Assembly (NCBI GenBank): GCA_021774695.1
Contig: JAJFIU010000085.1
Location: 1-50,467, forward strand
Reading direction: 5' to 3'
DNA: 50,467 bases
Origin: Alphaproteobacteria bacterium
GTDB taxonomy: Bacteria; Pseudomonadota; Alphaproteobacteria; Sphingomonadales; Kordiimonadaceae
The notes beneath the pieces were generated by a model, which was not told where the DNA came from, did not search any database, and was given only the letters and a program-made list of their open reading frames with translations. The position numbers were made by a program, and so were the translations under genes. How positions within the stretch are numbered: position 1 is the first letter of the stretch; every line of letters starts with the position of its first letter. Shown here piece after piece: positions 9,978 through 18,306 of this stretch.

Positions 9978-10006
9978 GTTTCCCCACCGTATGTGGGGCC
10001 TGAAAC
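9978..10006 (+). other. Imperfect hairpin in punA / 10080 intergenic region
   Basis: GTTTCCCCAC (9978-9987), loop CGTAT, then GTGGGG (9993-9998), a three-base bulge CCT and GAAAC (10002-10006). The stem is 10-11 base pairs with one bulge. No T-run follows on the + strand, so it is not a typical intrinsic terminator for punA; it may be an mRNA 3' end stabiliser or a processing site. Function unknown. Confidence 0.45.
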
Positions 10007-10079
10007 ATGGCTGCAATCCTCGACAAAACAACCCTTTCCCTATAAAAGATATAGTATAACAATAATGACGGGGGATACC

Positions 10080-10535
10080 ATGATCAAAACATCTTTGGTA
10101 AAGGCAATATCAGTTGTCGGCTTTTTGCTGATTGGTACGCTAAGCAGTGTGCAGGCGTCAGACGACGAAGCCGCTGTGCGCCAAGTCGCAATGAATTACT
10201 TACTCGGCTTCTATTACGGAAAAACTGAGCTTCTAGAGCAAGCCCTTTCCCCGGAGCTTAAAAAGCTTGGATGGGGAACCCGCCGAAGAGACGGTAACCG
10301 CAGTGGACCCTACCATATGTCGCGGGAACGCGCTCTCCAGTACGAGCACGGTGAGGAGCTATCGGAAAGCGCCCACCGGAAAGTGATCGTTTTCGAGGTA
10401 TTGGATAAAGTCGCCAGCGTGAAGGTAGAGGCCGTTTGGGGCATCGACTATATGCATTTGGCAAAAAATGACGGCAAATGGCAGATTTACAATGTTATCT
10501 GGCAAAGCTGGCCCGACGGCAAAGCGGTCGATTAA
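10080..10535 (+). CDS. Exported lumazine-binding/NTF2-like protein
   Basis: A 151-residue protein with a signal peptide (MIKTSLVKAISVVGFLLIGTLSSVQA, cleavage after VQA). The remainder fits the small cone-shaped Lumazine_bd_2/SnoaL type: an early helix AAVRQVAMNYLLGFYYGK and a C-terminal strand pair IDYMHLAKNDGKWQIYNVIWQSW, which is the family hallmark. The start at 10080 has GGGGGA five bases ahead; a longer reading from 9993 adds no signal-peptide-like sequence. The ligand and role are unknown. It precedes an exported MBL hydrolase by 82 bases in the same direction, so the pair may be co-transcribed. Confidence 0.7.
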   Translation: MIKTSLVKAISVVGFLLIGTLSSVQASDDEAAVRQVAMNYLLGFYYGKTELLEQALSPELKKLGWGTRRRDGNRSGPYHMSRERALQYEHGEELSESAHRKVIVFEVLDKVASVKVEAVWGIDYMHLAKNDGKWQIYNVIWQSWPDGKAVD

Positions 10536-10572
10536 GCCAATTGGTAACTTTCGGTAGGCAATGATGTTGTGA

Positions 10573-10615
10573 GCAGAGTTTAACTCTGCCACGGTACCTG
10601 AGAAGGAGAACCGTG
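10573..10615 (+). promoter_or_regulatory. Two adjacent inverted repeats around the RBS of the MBL hydrolase gene
   Basis: GCAGAGTT-T-AACTCTGC (10573-10589) is a perfect 8-bp-arm palindrome with a one-base centre, directly followed by CACGGT (10590-10595) and ACCGTG (10610-10615), arms that enclose the AAGGAG ribosome-binding site (about 10602-10607) just before ATG 10618. The first could be an operator or an RNA hairpin; the second would present the Shine-Dalgarno in a loop. Both are visible in sequence; a regulatory role is inference. Confidence 0.5.
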
Positions 10616-10617
10616 TT

Positions 10618-11514
10618 ATGAAAATCATCGCAGGCATTATTGCAGCCTTCTTGTTCTCAACGACGTCGTTGGCCGACATGAAAGTCATTCTGCTGGGAAC
10701 AGGAACACCGTTTGCGTCGCCCACGCAGTCCGGCCCGGCCACCGCAGTGATTGTAGACAGCGTATCTTGGATAATCGATGCTGGCCCAGGTGTGGTTCGG
10801 CGAGCATCGGCGGCCCATATCGCGGGCGAACCTGCCTTGGCTCAGCCAAACCTGTCGCGGTTGCTAATAACCCATTTACATTCTGACCACACGCTTGGCC
10901 TACCCGATTTGATATACTCGCCTTGGACTCTGGACCGCCTAGTTCCTATCCAAATATGGGGACCACCGGGCACTAAAAACATGGTCGGCCATATTGAAAA
11001 AGCCTATTCGGCAGACCTCAAAATAAGGCTAGAAGGATCGGAGCCAGCAAACCCAGATGGATGGCGCACCAAGGTGGTTGAGACCACCGGCGGCATTATC
11101 TTTCAGGATGCAACCCTGACAATCGAAGCCATCCCTGTTTGTCACGCAGACTGGGACACCGCCTTCGGCTACAAGTTCAGCCACCGCGGCAAAGTCGCGG
11201 TTATTTCGGGAGATACAACTTACTGCCCGGCACTAGAGGCCGCTGCGCAGGGCGCAGACCTGTTGGTTCATGAAGTCTATGACAGCGACGCCCTCGTCCG
11301 GCGGAAACCGGAATGGCAAAACTATCACAACAAAGCCCACACTGCGGGCGAAGATGTTGGCACACTTGCGACAAACGCAGGCGTTAAATCATTGGTTCTT
11401 TATCATCAAATAACTTTCAGCGGCAGCAAAGCGGCTATACTGGAACAGATAAAATCGACCTACAGCGGCCCGCTCACGTGGGGCGAAGACTTGATGGTGA
11501 TAGACCTGCATTAA
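10618..11514 (+). CDS. Exported MBL-fold metallohydrolase, RNase Z-like
   Basis: A 298-residue protein with a short signal peptide (MKIIAGIIAAFLFSTTSLA). It has the metallo-beta-lactamase fold signature THLHSDHTLGLPDL near residue 85, an IEAIPVCHADWDTAFGY segment with the next His, SGDTTYCPAL (bridging Asp) and a C-terminal LVLYHQITF His. HxHxDH and the GLPDL tail are like RNase Z and exported arylsulfatase/phosphodiesterase-type members, not beta-lactamases. Being secreted rules out tRNA processing. The substrate is unknown; a phosphodiester or lactone would fit the family, and the nucleoside context makes a nucleotide phosphodiester possible. Confidence 0.82.
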   Translation: MKIIAGIIAAFLFSTTSLADMKVILLGTGTPFASPTQSGPATAVIVDSVSWIIDAGPGVVRRASAAHIAGEPALAQPNLSRLLITHLHSDHTLGLPDLIYSPWTLDRLVPIQIWGPPGTKNMVGHIEKAYSADLKIRLEGSEPANPDGWRTKVVETTGGIIFQDATLTIEAIPVCHADWDTAFGYKFSHRGKVAVISGDTTYCPALEAAAQGADLLVHEVYDSDALVRRKPEWQNYHNKAHTAGEDVGTLATNAGVKSLVLYHQITFSGSKAAILEQIKSTYSGPLTWGEDLMVIDLH

Positions 11515-11520
11515 TGGCGT

Positions 11521-11556
11521 AAAAAAAAGGCCCGGAGAACCAACCCCAGGCCTTTC
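11521..11556 (-). terminator. Intrinsic terminator of the deoC-aldehyde dehydrogenase operon
   Basis: On the minus strand, arms AAAGGCC and GGCCTTT enclose a 16-base loop and the second arm runs into eight Ts, immediately after the stop of the aldehyde dehydrogenase gene. In the other direction only three Ts follow, so it would be a weaker terminator for the MBL gene ending at 11514. Confidence 0.8.
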
Positions 11557-11576
11557 AATTAACTTTGTATGCTTGG

Positions 11577-13985
11577 TTAGTAGCTTTTGCCGCCTTCGTT
11601 GGCGTCGCCGTATGGCACCCAGATGTTTTTCACTTCCGAACCGCGCTCCATCATGGTGCGTGCGCCAAATTGAACATTGCTGGTAAAGTCATAGGCCTTG
11701 CCGTAATTGAGCCAGGTGCGCTTCATGTTTTCTGCCGCTTCGCGCTCTACCACGGCACAACCGTCGCGGCTGCCAAAATACCACATGCCGTCAACACCGT
11801 AATGTTTGCACAAAGGTGCGGCCATGGCGTCGCTTGCGCCGGTCACAATGTTTACCACGCCGCCTGGCACATCGGATGTCTCCAGAATCTGGTAAAAGTC
11901 TGTCGCCAGCAGCGGATAGCGCTCGGACGGAATAACCACGGTCGTATTGCCAGCCGCAATTGCAAAAGCGGTTAACGTCACGAACGCCAGCAACGGCGCT
12001 TCGTCCGGGCAAACAATTGCGATGGTACCCACCGCTTCGTTCATCGCGAGCGCAACGCCGCGGATAGGCGGCGCGTGTACAGCCCCGTCGTGTTTGTCGG
12101 CCATGGCAGCTGCCGCAAACAAGCGTTCAATTGACAGCTCAACCTCGCGTGCCGCCGCTTTGGCAGATGCGCCGGTTAACTCGACCAAGCGTTTTTCAAA
12201 TTCAGCCGCGCGGTAGCCAAGGTTTTCGGCAACATAATACAGGATTTGCGCCTTGGTGTGGCCGTTGGTTTTGGCCCAGCCCTGCGCTTTGGTTGCGGCC
12301 TCAACCGCGTTGCGAATATCTTTATAATTACCTGCCCCAACGAGCCCAGCAAACGCGCCCTTGTGCGTCGCAATTGCAGTCGAGTCGCCGCCGTCTGGCC
12401 GTGCCTGCTTGCCGCCAATATACATTTTAGCAGTCTGGTCTATGCTGGGTATGCCGTTGCCAGCCTTGGGCACATCAACATGGTCTGGGGCCGCGATCGC
12501 AGTATATTCCTTGAGCGTTTTCTCAAACTTGGGCTTCAGGTAGGCGAGCATGCCTTCGCGGCCACCCTCGCGGCCAAAGCCACTTTCGCGGTAACCACCA
12601 AAACCAACCGCCGCGTCAAACATGTTGGTGCCGTTAATCCAGATAATCCCCGCCTTCAGCGCGGGTGCTACTTCCAAGGCGCGGCTGATGCTTTCAGACC
12701 AGATAGTCCCCGCTAGGCCGTAGCGTGTGTTGTTAGCCAGCCCAACCGCCTCATTTTGGGTTCTGAAGGTCATTGCGGTCAAAACAGGGCCGAACACTTC
12801 TTCTTTGAACAACGTATTGTCCGTGCCCACGCCGGTTACCAGCGTTGGCGGGAAGAATGAACCCTCGCCCGGCATCGGAGAACTGCACTGAAATATCTCT
12901 GCGCCTTCTTCGACGCCCTGTTTAATCAGCGCTTCAATCCGTTGTTTCTGGATATCGTCAACTAACGCGCCCACATCGATGCATTTATCAAGGCAATCAC
13001 CGATGCGCAGGTTGCCCATTCGGGTTTTCAGCTTGGCAAAAAAGACATCAGCGATGCCTTCCTGCACCAATAGGCGCGAGCCCGCGCAGCATACTTCGCC
13101 CTGATTGAACCAGATGGCATCAACGATGCCTTCAACCGCACCGTCCAGGTCAGCATCTTCAAACACAATAAAGGGTGACTTGCCGCCCAACTCTAAGGTT
13201 AGTTTTTTGCCAGACCCGGCAATCGAACGGCGGATCATTTTACCAACGCCGGTCGAGCCGGTGAAAGCAACTTTGTCCACATCGGCGTCAACAACCATCG
13301 CGCCCACGTCGCCCCTGCCGGTCACAATATTAACCACGCCTTTTGGCAAACCTGCTTCCTGACACAGCTCAGCGAACATCAATGCGGTCAGCGAGGTAAA
13401 ATCAGCCGGTTTCATCACAACTGTGTTGCCCGCCGCCAGCGCTGGTGCAATTTTCCAAGCCATCATCAGCATCGGGAAATTCCACGGGATCACTTGCCCG
13501 GCCACACCCACCGCTTCATGGTCTGGAAACTCGTCTTCCAGAAGCTGCGCCCAGCCCGCGTGATGATAGAAGTGGCGCGCAACCAAAGGAATATCCACAT
13601 CCCGGCTTTCGCGGATAGGCTTACCGTTATCCAGCGATTCCAACACAGAAAGAATACGCGAGTGCTTTTGCACCAACCTCGCCAGCGCATACAGATAGCG
13701 TGCTCGCGCATGGCCACCGATTTTGGCCCACTTACCCTGCGCAGTTCGTGCCGCCGCAACCGCCGCATCAACATCTTCCTGACGCGCAGACGTTAGCGTT
13801 GCCAATTTTTCGCCGGTTGAAGGAGAATAGGTGTCTATCTCTTCTGCGCCGTCAGGTGTTACCCATTCTCCGTTTATGAACAGGCCGAACTTGCCGCCAT
13901 GACCAGCCAGCCACTTGTCAACATTCGCACGGCTTTCAAGGGCGGGGCCATAATCCATCGATTCTAACTTTTCACTAACGCTCAT
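11577..13985 (-). CDS. Double-domain aldehyde dehydrogenase paired with deoC
   Basis: An 802-residue ALDH. The first about 500 residues form a complete domain with IPWNFPMLM, the NAD loop GSTGVGK, catalytic Glu in LELGGKSPF and catalytic Cys in GEVCCAGSR. From about 530 a second ALDH-like segment starts (KMYIGGKQARPDGG), retains cofactor-domain features but lacks the ELGG Glu and the Cys, so it is non-catalytic and probably structural. The gene starts ten bases after deoC. DeoC releases acetaldehyde, so oxidation of acetaldehyde to acetate is the obvious role (inference from context). GGGAG lies five bases ahead of the ATG. A strong terminator follows. Confidence 0.9.
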   Translation of the reverse strand: MSVSEKLESMDYGPALESRANVDKWLAGHGGKFGLFINGEWVTPDGAEEIDTYSPSTGEKLATLTSARQEDVDAAVAAARTAQGKWAKIGGHARARYLYALARLVQKHSRILSVLESLDNGKPIRESRDVDIPLVARHFYHHAGWAQLLEDEFPDHEAVGVAGQVIPWNFPMLMMAWKIAPALAAGNTVVMKPADFTSLTALMFAELCQEAGLPKGVVNIVTGRGDVGAMVVDADVDKVAFTGSTGVGKMIRRSIAGSGKKLTLELGGKSPFIVFEDADLDGAVEGIVDAIWFNQGEVCCAGSRLLVQEGIADVFFAKLKTRMGNLRIGDCLDKCIDVGALVDDIQKQRIEALIKQGVEEGAEIFQCSSPMPGEGSFFPPTLVTGVGTDNTLFKEEVFGPVLTAMTFRTQNEAVGLANNTRYGLAGTIWSESISRALEVAPALKAGIIWINGTNMFDAAVGFGGYRESGFGREGGREGMLAYLKPKFEKTLKEYTAIAAPDHVDVPKAGNGIPSIDQTAKMYIGGKQARPDGGDSTAIATHKGAFAGLVGAGNYKDIRNAVEAATKAQGWAKTNGHTKAQILYYVAENLGYRAAEFEKRLVELTGASAKAAAREVELSIERLFAAAAMADKHDGAVHAPPIRGVALAMNEAVGTIAIVCPDEAPLLAFVTLTAFAIAAGNTTVVIPSERYPLLATDFYQILETSDVPGGVVNIVTGASDAMAAPLCKHYGVDGMWYFGSRDGCAVVEREAAENMKRTWLNYGKAYDFTSNVQFGARTMMERGSEVKNIWVPYGDANEGGKSY

Positions 13986-13994
13986 GATAGCTCC

Positions 13995-14951
13995 CTAACC
14001 CATCGGATGCCGGTACGCCGCCGAATAGGCTCCGATGGCATGATACTCTAATTGTCGCTCCAGGTCGCCCAGCAAACTGGATGCACCAAACCTGAACAGT
14101 TCAGGCTCCAGCCACGCGCGGCCCAATTCTTCTTTCACCAGCGCCAAATACAACACGGCTTCCTTGGCGGACTTGATCCCGCCCGCCGGCTTGTAGCCAA
14201 CTTTCTGGCCGGTTTTCTCGTAAAAATCACGAATTTGCCGCATCATAACCAGCGACACCGGCAAGGTGGCATTCACGCCCTCCATCCCGGTAGAGGTTTT
14301 AATGAAATCAGACCCGGCCATCATAGCGGTCATCGATGCCTTGCCCACTTGGGTCAGGTTGCCGTGTTCGCCGGTTGCTAGAATGGTTTTCATCAACACC
14401 GGCCCGCATGCCTCTTTGAACGCTTTCACTTCGTCGTAAAGCGCTTGCCAGTTGCCGGTCAAAATATGGGCGCGGGTAACAACGATATCGATTTCGCTGG
14501 CCCCTGCTGCTATCGAACGTTTTATCTCCTCAAGCCGGGTCTCAATAGGTGCAAGCCCCGCTGGAAAACCAGTTGAAACGGCGGCAACAGGGACGCCGGA
14601 GCCCTTCAGGGCTGCAACTGCTTCGCTGACCATCTCATGGTAAACACATACTGCACCAGTGGTGAGGCGCATATCGCCCAAGCCAAAAGCTTCAAGAATA
14701 TCGCGCCGAACCGGACTGCGCGCTTTCAGGCACAAGCGCCTGACGCGGCCCGGCGTATCGTCGCCAGCAAGTGTTGTAAGGTCAATGCAGCTAATAGCCT
14801 TCAGCATAAAGGCGGTCTGGCTGTCTTTTTTGACAGCGCGCCTACCGCCCAGTGATGCAATGCGGCGCTCAACGGCGCTTTTGTTCACCCGAATGCCGTC
14901 CAGCCAGTCTGGATGAAAGATTGTGCCTTGATTTATCAGTGTTTCGGTCAC
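13995..14951 (-). CDS. deoC: Deoxyribose-phosphate aldolase
   Basis: Cleaves 2-deoxyribose-5-phosphate to glyceraldehyde-3-phosphate and acetaldehyde. The 318-residue protein belongs to the long alphaproteobacterial form; core motifs are CIDLTTLAGDDT, EIDIVVTRAHI, VLMKTILATGEHG and the Schiff-base lysine in VGYKPAGGIKSAKEA. Translation starts at GTG 14951, with AGGA about eight bases ahead. First gene of a two-gene operon with the aldehyde dehydrogenase, under a perfect palindromic operator at 15011-15026. It completes the pathway begun by deoA/punA and deoB although those genes lie 7-14 kb away. Confidence 0.95.
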   Translation of the reverse strand: MTETLINQGTIFHPDWLDGIRVNKSAVERRIASLGGRRAVKKDSQTAFMLKAISCIDLTTLAGDDTPGRVRRLCLKARSPVRRDILEAFGLGDMRLTTGAVCVYHEMVSEAVAALKGSGVPVAAVSTGFPAGLAPIETRLEEIKRSIAAGASEIDIVVTRAHILTGNWQALYDEVKAFKEACGPVLMKTILATGEHGNLTQVGKASMTAMMAGSDFIKTSTGMEGVNATLPVSLVMMRQIRDFYEKTGQKVGYKPAGGIKSAKEAVLYLALVKEELGRAWLEPELFRFGASSLLGDLERQLEYHAIGAYSAAYRHPMG

Positions 14952-15003
14952 GCTCGTCGTCCTGAAAAACAGATAGAGTTAACGGTTTAATCGGTGCATA
15001 AAC

Positions 15004-15026
15004 CCCAATATTGACCATATGGTCAA
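15004..15026 (-). promoter_or_regulatory. Perfect palindromic operator and promoter of deoC (nucleoside regulon box 2)
   Basis: Bases 15011-15026 are TTGACCATATGGTCAA, a perfect 16-bp palindrome, lying 60 bases upstream of the deoC GTG. On the minus strand TTGACC is a good -35, with a weak -10 (GTTTAT) 17 bases on. The seven following bases (TATTGGG) match the equivalent position at upp. An operator covering the -35 points to repression. Confidence 0.75.
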
Positions 15027-15034
15027 GAATTGTT

Positions 15035-16654
15035 TTACGCGCTTGTTTCCTTGTTGGTCAAGTGGAAGCCAAAAAGCATCAGGCCTGCAATAACATAGCC
15101 CGCCGCAAGCCGGTGCACCAACAGCTCCTGCCCGCCCAAATCCGGCAGCGCCCACGGCAAATACATACCTGAACTGGTCAAGACAGAATGGATAATCCCA
15201 AATTCGGTAAAAATCGCCGCTGCAAAGGCGGCACCAGCGGCCCGCATCAGCCTTCGGTCCATCACCCAAACCAGTAACGCCGCCCAGATAAGACTTGTAA
15301 GAATATAACCACGCGACATCGCACCCAACAACGCATAGCCTGCCATCCAGTCCGCCGGAAGCGCCATTTGCGCCTTGTCGCCAATAATCCCATACAGGCC
15401 GGATACTTTGGTATAGGTGTAATTGAGAATTGCCGGAACAATGGCAAACAATAAAGCAGGTGCATGGCGAACGCTGCCGCCTGAAAATGCAAGTCGCATA
15501 ATATCACTGGCGACAACCACCAGAATGGGCTTTAGAACCGCCGCCGGAATAATCATCGACGCCACTTCCACTGCGCCGACAAAACCTATTACCGTCATGG
15601 CACCAGCGGCACCCAGGGCATAATTGGTTTTCGCTCCCATCCGCTTGTAAGTCGCGTGACCAAAATAAGGGGTGGTTTGAACAACACCGCCAAAAAGTGC
15701 GCCCACTGCAGTTGCAGCTGCATCCAGCCGAACCACAATAGCAGGGTTATACTCGTCGCCAATCACCTTCGCGCCTGCAACAACATTGACCGCGCTTGCT
15801 GCAATCAACAATGCAAACGGAATGATGATGCCGATATAGTTGGTAACCGGCCCGAACATGCCGAGGATGCCATCAACGGTTGGCAAAGGTATTGCCGGTG
15901 AAAAATCAGGTATCGGCTGGAAAACATAGCCGTCACCTGCACCAAAATAGGCGAGAATATAATAGATGATAGTCCCGGCAATGATTGCCAGCACCGCACC
16001 CGGCATATTGAACGGTAGCCTGTGCCCCGCAATCAAGGAAAAGGCCATAATAACCAGCGCCAGGATGCCAACTTCTGGCAATTCAAAAATACCGTAAATC
16101 GCTTCGGCGCCCAACCACACCGTGGCAATACCCGCCATTGCACCAATTAAAGCCATTTGCGGTAATTCGTGCTGCATTGCGCGACCGAAAAAAGAAAGTA
16201 TGAACTTGAAAATCGCCATCCACAGCGTGGCGGCCATGCCGATAATCCATGCCTGCGTGGCAGCTTCAGCCGAACCTAAGGCATCAATCCCCAGGCTATA
16301 GGCAGGGCCCACAACGAAAAACGCCATACCGAATGTGGTGGGCAGGTCCAGCCCCAACGGAATACTGGTTAATTGCTTGTTGCCGGTTTCCTGAATTGTT
16401 TTTCTAGCCAGCCAGTTAAACGCCAAATTCCCGGCGAGAATACCCGCGATTGCACCGGGAATAATTTTGCCAAAAATCACATCGCCTGGAAATCCAAAAA
16501 CGCCCATAAGGACGCCAGCCAGAACAAACATGTTCACCACAACATCGAGGAAAAAAGCGAACCCAGCGTTAACGTCTGAGGCAAGTTGCGATGACGATTG
16601 CGCGCCGCCGCCGAGCACCCCTGTATCGCTGGGTTGATCTGGCATATCTGACAT
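15035..16654 (-). CDS. NCS2-type nucleobase (xanthine/uracil/guanine) permease
   Basis: A 539-residue inner-membrane protein with about twelve hydrophobic spans, of the nucleobase-cation-symport-2 superfamily or its AzgA-like neighbours. Typical parts are the short unwound helix regions with VVQTTPYFGHATYKRMGAKTNY (residues 320-345) and IIPAAVLKPILVVVASDI. It is closer to a divergent permease subgroup than to UraA or XanQ, so the substrate, probably a purine or pyrimidine base, is uncertain. It lies between deoC and an exported adenosine deaminase, reading the same way. The 80-base gap before deoC contains the palindromic operator, so deoC has its own promoter. Confidence 0.8.
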   Translation of the reverse strand: MSDMPDQPSDTGVLGGGAQSSSQLASDVNAGFAFFLDVVVNMFVLAGVLMGVFGFPGDVIFGKIIPGAIAGILAGNLAFNWLARKTIQETGNKQLTSIPLGLDLPTTFGMAFFVVGPAYSLGIDALGSAEAATQAWIIGMAATLWMAIFKFILSFFGRAMQHELPQMALIGAMAGIATVWLGAEAIYGIFELPEVGILALVIMAFSLIAGHRLPFNMPGAVLAIIAGTIIYYILAYFGAGDGYVFQPIPDFSPAIPLPTVDGILGMFGPVTNYIGIIIPFALLIAASAVNVVAGAKVIGDEYNPAIVVRLDAAATAVGALFGGVVQTTPYFGHATYKRMGAKTNYALGAAGAMTVIGFVGAVEVASMIIPAAVLKPILVVVASDIMRLAFSGGSVRHAPALLFAIVPAILNYTYTKVSGLYGIIGDKAQMALPADWMAGYALLGAMSRGYILTSLIWAALLVWVMDRRLMRAAGAAFAAAIFTEFGIIHSVLTSSGMYLPWALPDLGGQELLVHRLAAGYVIAGLMLFGFHLTNKETSA

Positions 16655-16748
16655 GGGTGTTCCCCTTTTCCCGTTTCCTGTTTTTCATTTTCAGGCTTTT
16701 GCCGCACACACCCCATTACCGGTGCAAGGCGTATTGCTACGAATTAGA

Positions 16749-18296
16749 TTAATTAAACGAATTTCGCTTCCGCTCAGGAATTTTTAACTCGTTTTCAAAT
16801 TTCCTGAATTTTTGTTCCAATTTCCACTGCAGGCGCGCCTTTTCACTGGCGTCCAACACTTGTTGGCAGGCTTGGCCCGCTGGCCTTACCGCTTTTACAT
16901 CAGCTTCACAGTCGGCAGATGCCCATAGGCTATCGCCTTCCAGGAAACTGTAGGTAAGTGAATTGCGCGACACATGGCGCAGCTCAAAATAGGGAACCCT
17001 GTAGGTGGTGGCTAGGCGGGTATATTCATGGGTAAGATCGATGCGAGAAACACCTTCATCATCGGTGCTGATAGTATAGGGAACATCCAGATCCCGGTAT
17101 ACCATGAGCGGATGGTCGCTGCCTTCAATGCCCAGGATGACGGCGTTACTGGTCAGGTTAATCTCGACCAATATGTCGTCCTCAACCATTTTCTTCAAAA
17201 GCTCTGCACTGTCGTCTTCAAAAGTAATACTAACCCCGTGGCCGATGCGCTTGGCGTGGCCAATTTCGATGGCTTCCCGGATGTGGAATTTCAACTGTTT
17301 CGGCCGCACCAGCCCCAGCGTTAGCTCGCCGGCATGCAGGCTGATATTTTGCGGGCCGCGCGTGCTATACAAATGATCGATCATCCGCATGTGCTGGCTA
17401 TAGTCACGCAATGCACGAAAGCCATCTTCCGGCGCCACTAAATTAAGCCCCACCACGTCATCAACCGTTTCCATCACCGACCAACCAAGGATGATCTGAG
17501 CATAAACCATAGCGGGCTCAAACTCGCGGATGACCTGATGCAGAAAACGAATTTCCACGTCGCATCCAGCTTCAGGCGTGGTGGATTCGCAGCCGAGCAT
17601 TTCAGATTTTTTTTGGCTGGCATCGGTAATTTGCGACTGAATTTTTTTCGTTAGCTCGCCCACCGCCGTGCCAAATTTTCCGCTCATCAGGGTTTTGTAA
17701 TCATCCGAAACATTGCCAGTCATTTTGACGCCTGCAATCAACGGAAAAAGCTCAGGTAGAACCAGTGTTTCCATCAGTTCCAGATACAGAATATTTTGAC
17801 GATCTGCCCGTTCGGCAACCGCCGCCAGTTGGTCCCCTAGCCGCTCGGGCTTGGCGCTAATGCGTCCAAAGGTGGCAAAAAACTGATTGTGGCCGGACCA
17901 ACCGTTGGTGGGTACATAATTGCGCGTGCTTAAGCCGTTTATCAGTTGAAGGCGCATACCATCGTCTGCCTGCGCGGTTGCTGCGTCCACCCACCCGCTG
18001 GCTTCGCAAGTTGCTTCCTCGCGAAATACAAGCGCTGATCTGCTCATGTCGGCGCATAGGCCGTCTTCCGCTGCCCATTCAAGCCAGCTTTCAGCGTAAA
18101 TAGCGCCGCGCAAATGGTTGTGAATATCGCCGCCTTTTGGCATAGCTTCAAACGCCTGCCGCGACCGGCCATTGGCCATATGCCAATAGAGCGCATCACC
18201 GGCAACTCGTGCCATTTTATCATCTTGCGGCGCCATTGCGGTAGTAGGTGCAAAACCCTGAAAGCACAGGATCAATCCAATCAAGAAAAAACGCAT
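16749..18296 (-). CDS. Exported adenosine deaminase, ADGF/CECR1-like
   Basis: A 515-residue protein with a signal peptide (MRFFLIGLILCFQGFAPTTA) followed by an adenosine-deaminase fold: metal His pair in GGDIHNHLRGA (residue 55), SLHAGELTLG (third His, catalytic Glu region), RIGHGVSI, and the metal Asp pair in STDDEGVSR. These match the extracellular ADGF class rather than cytosolic Add (about 330 residues). It would convert adenosine/deoxyadenosine to inosine/deoxyinosine in the periplasm, feeding the importer and PunA, which handles inosine but not adenosine. GAGGAG precedes the ATG. The C-terminus is highly charged. Divergent from tdk. Confidence 0.85.
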   Translation of the reverse strand: MRFFLIGLILCFQGFAPTTAMAPQDDKMARVAGDALYWHMANGRSRQAFEAMPKGGDIHNHLRGAIYAESWLEWAAEDGLCADMSRSALVFREEATCEASGWVDAATAQADDGMRLQLINGLSTRNYVPTNGWSGHNQFFATFGRISAKPERLGDQLAAVAERADRQNILYLELMETLVLPELFPLIAGVKMTGNVSDDYKTLMSGKFGTAVGELTKKIQSQITDASQKKSEMLGCESTTPEAGCDVEIRFLHQVIREFEPAMVYAQIILGWSVMETVDDVVGLNLVAPEDGFRALRDYSQHMRMIDHLYSTRGPQNISLHAGELTLGLVRPKQLKFHIREAIEIGHAKRIGHGVSITFEDDSAELLKKMVEDDILVEINLTSNAVILGIEGSDHPLMVYRDLDVPYTISTDDEGVSRIDLTHEYTRLATTYRVPYFELRHVSRNSLTYSFLEGDSLWASADCEADVKAVRPAGQACQQVLDASEKARLQWKLEQKFRKFENELKIPERKRNSFN

Positions 18297-18306
18297 GAAA
18301 ATCTCC

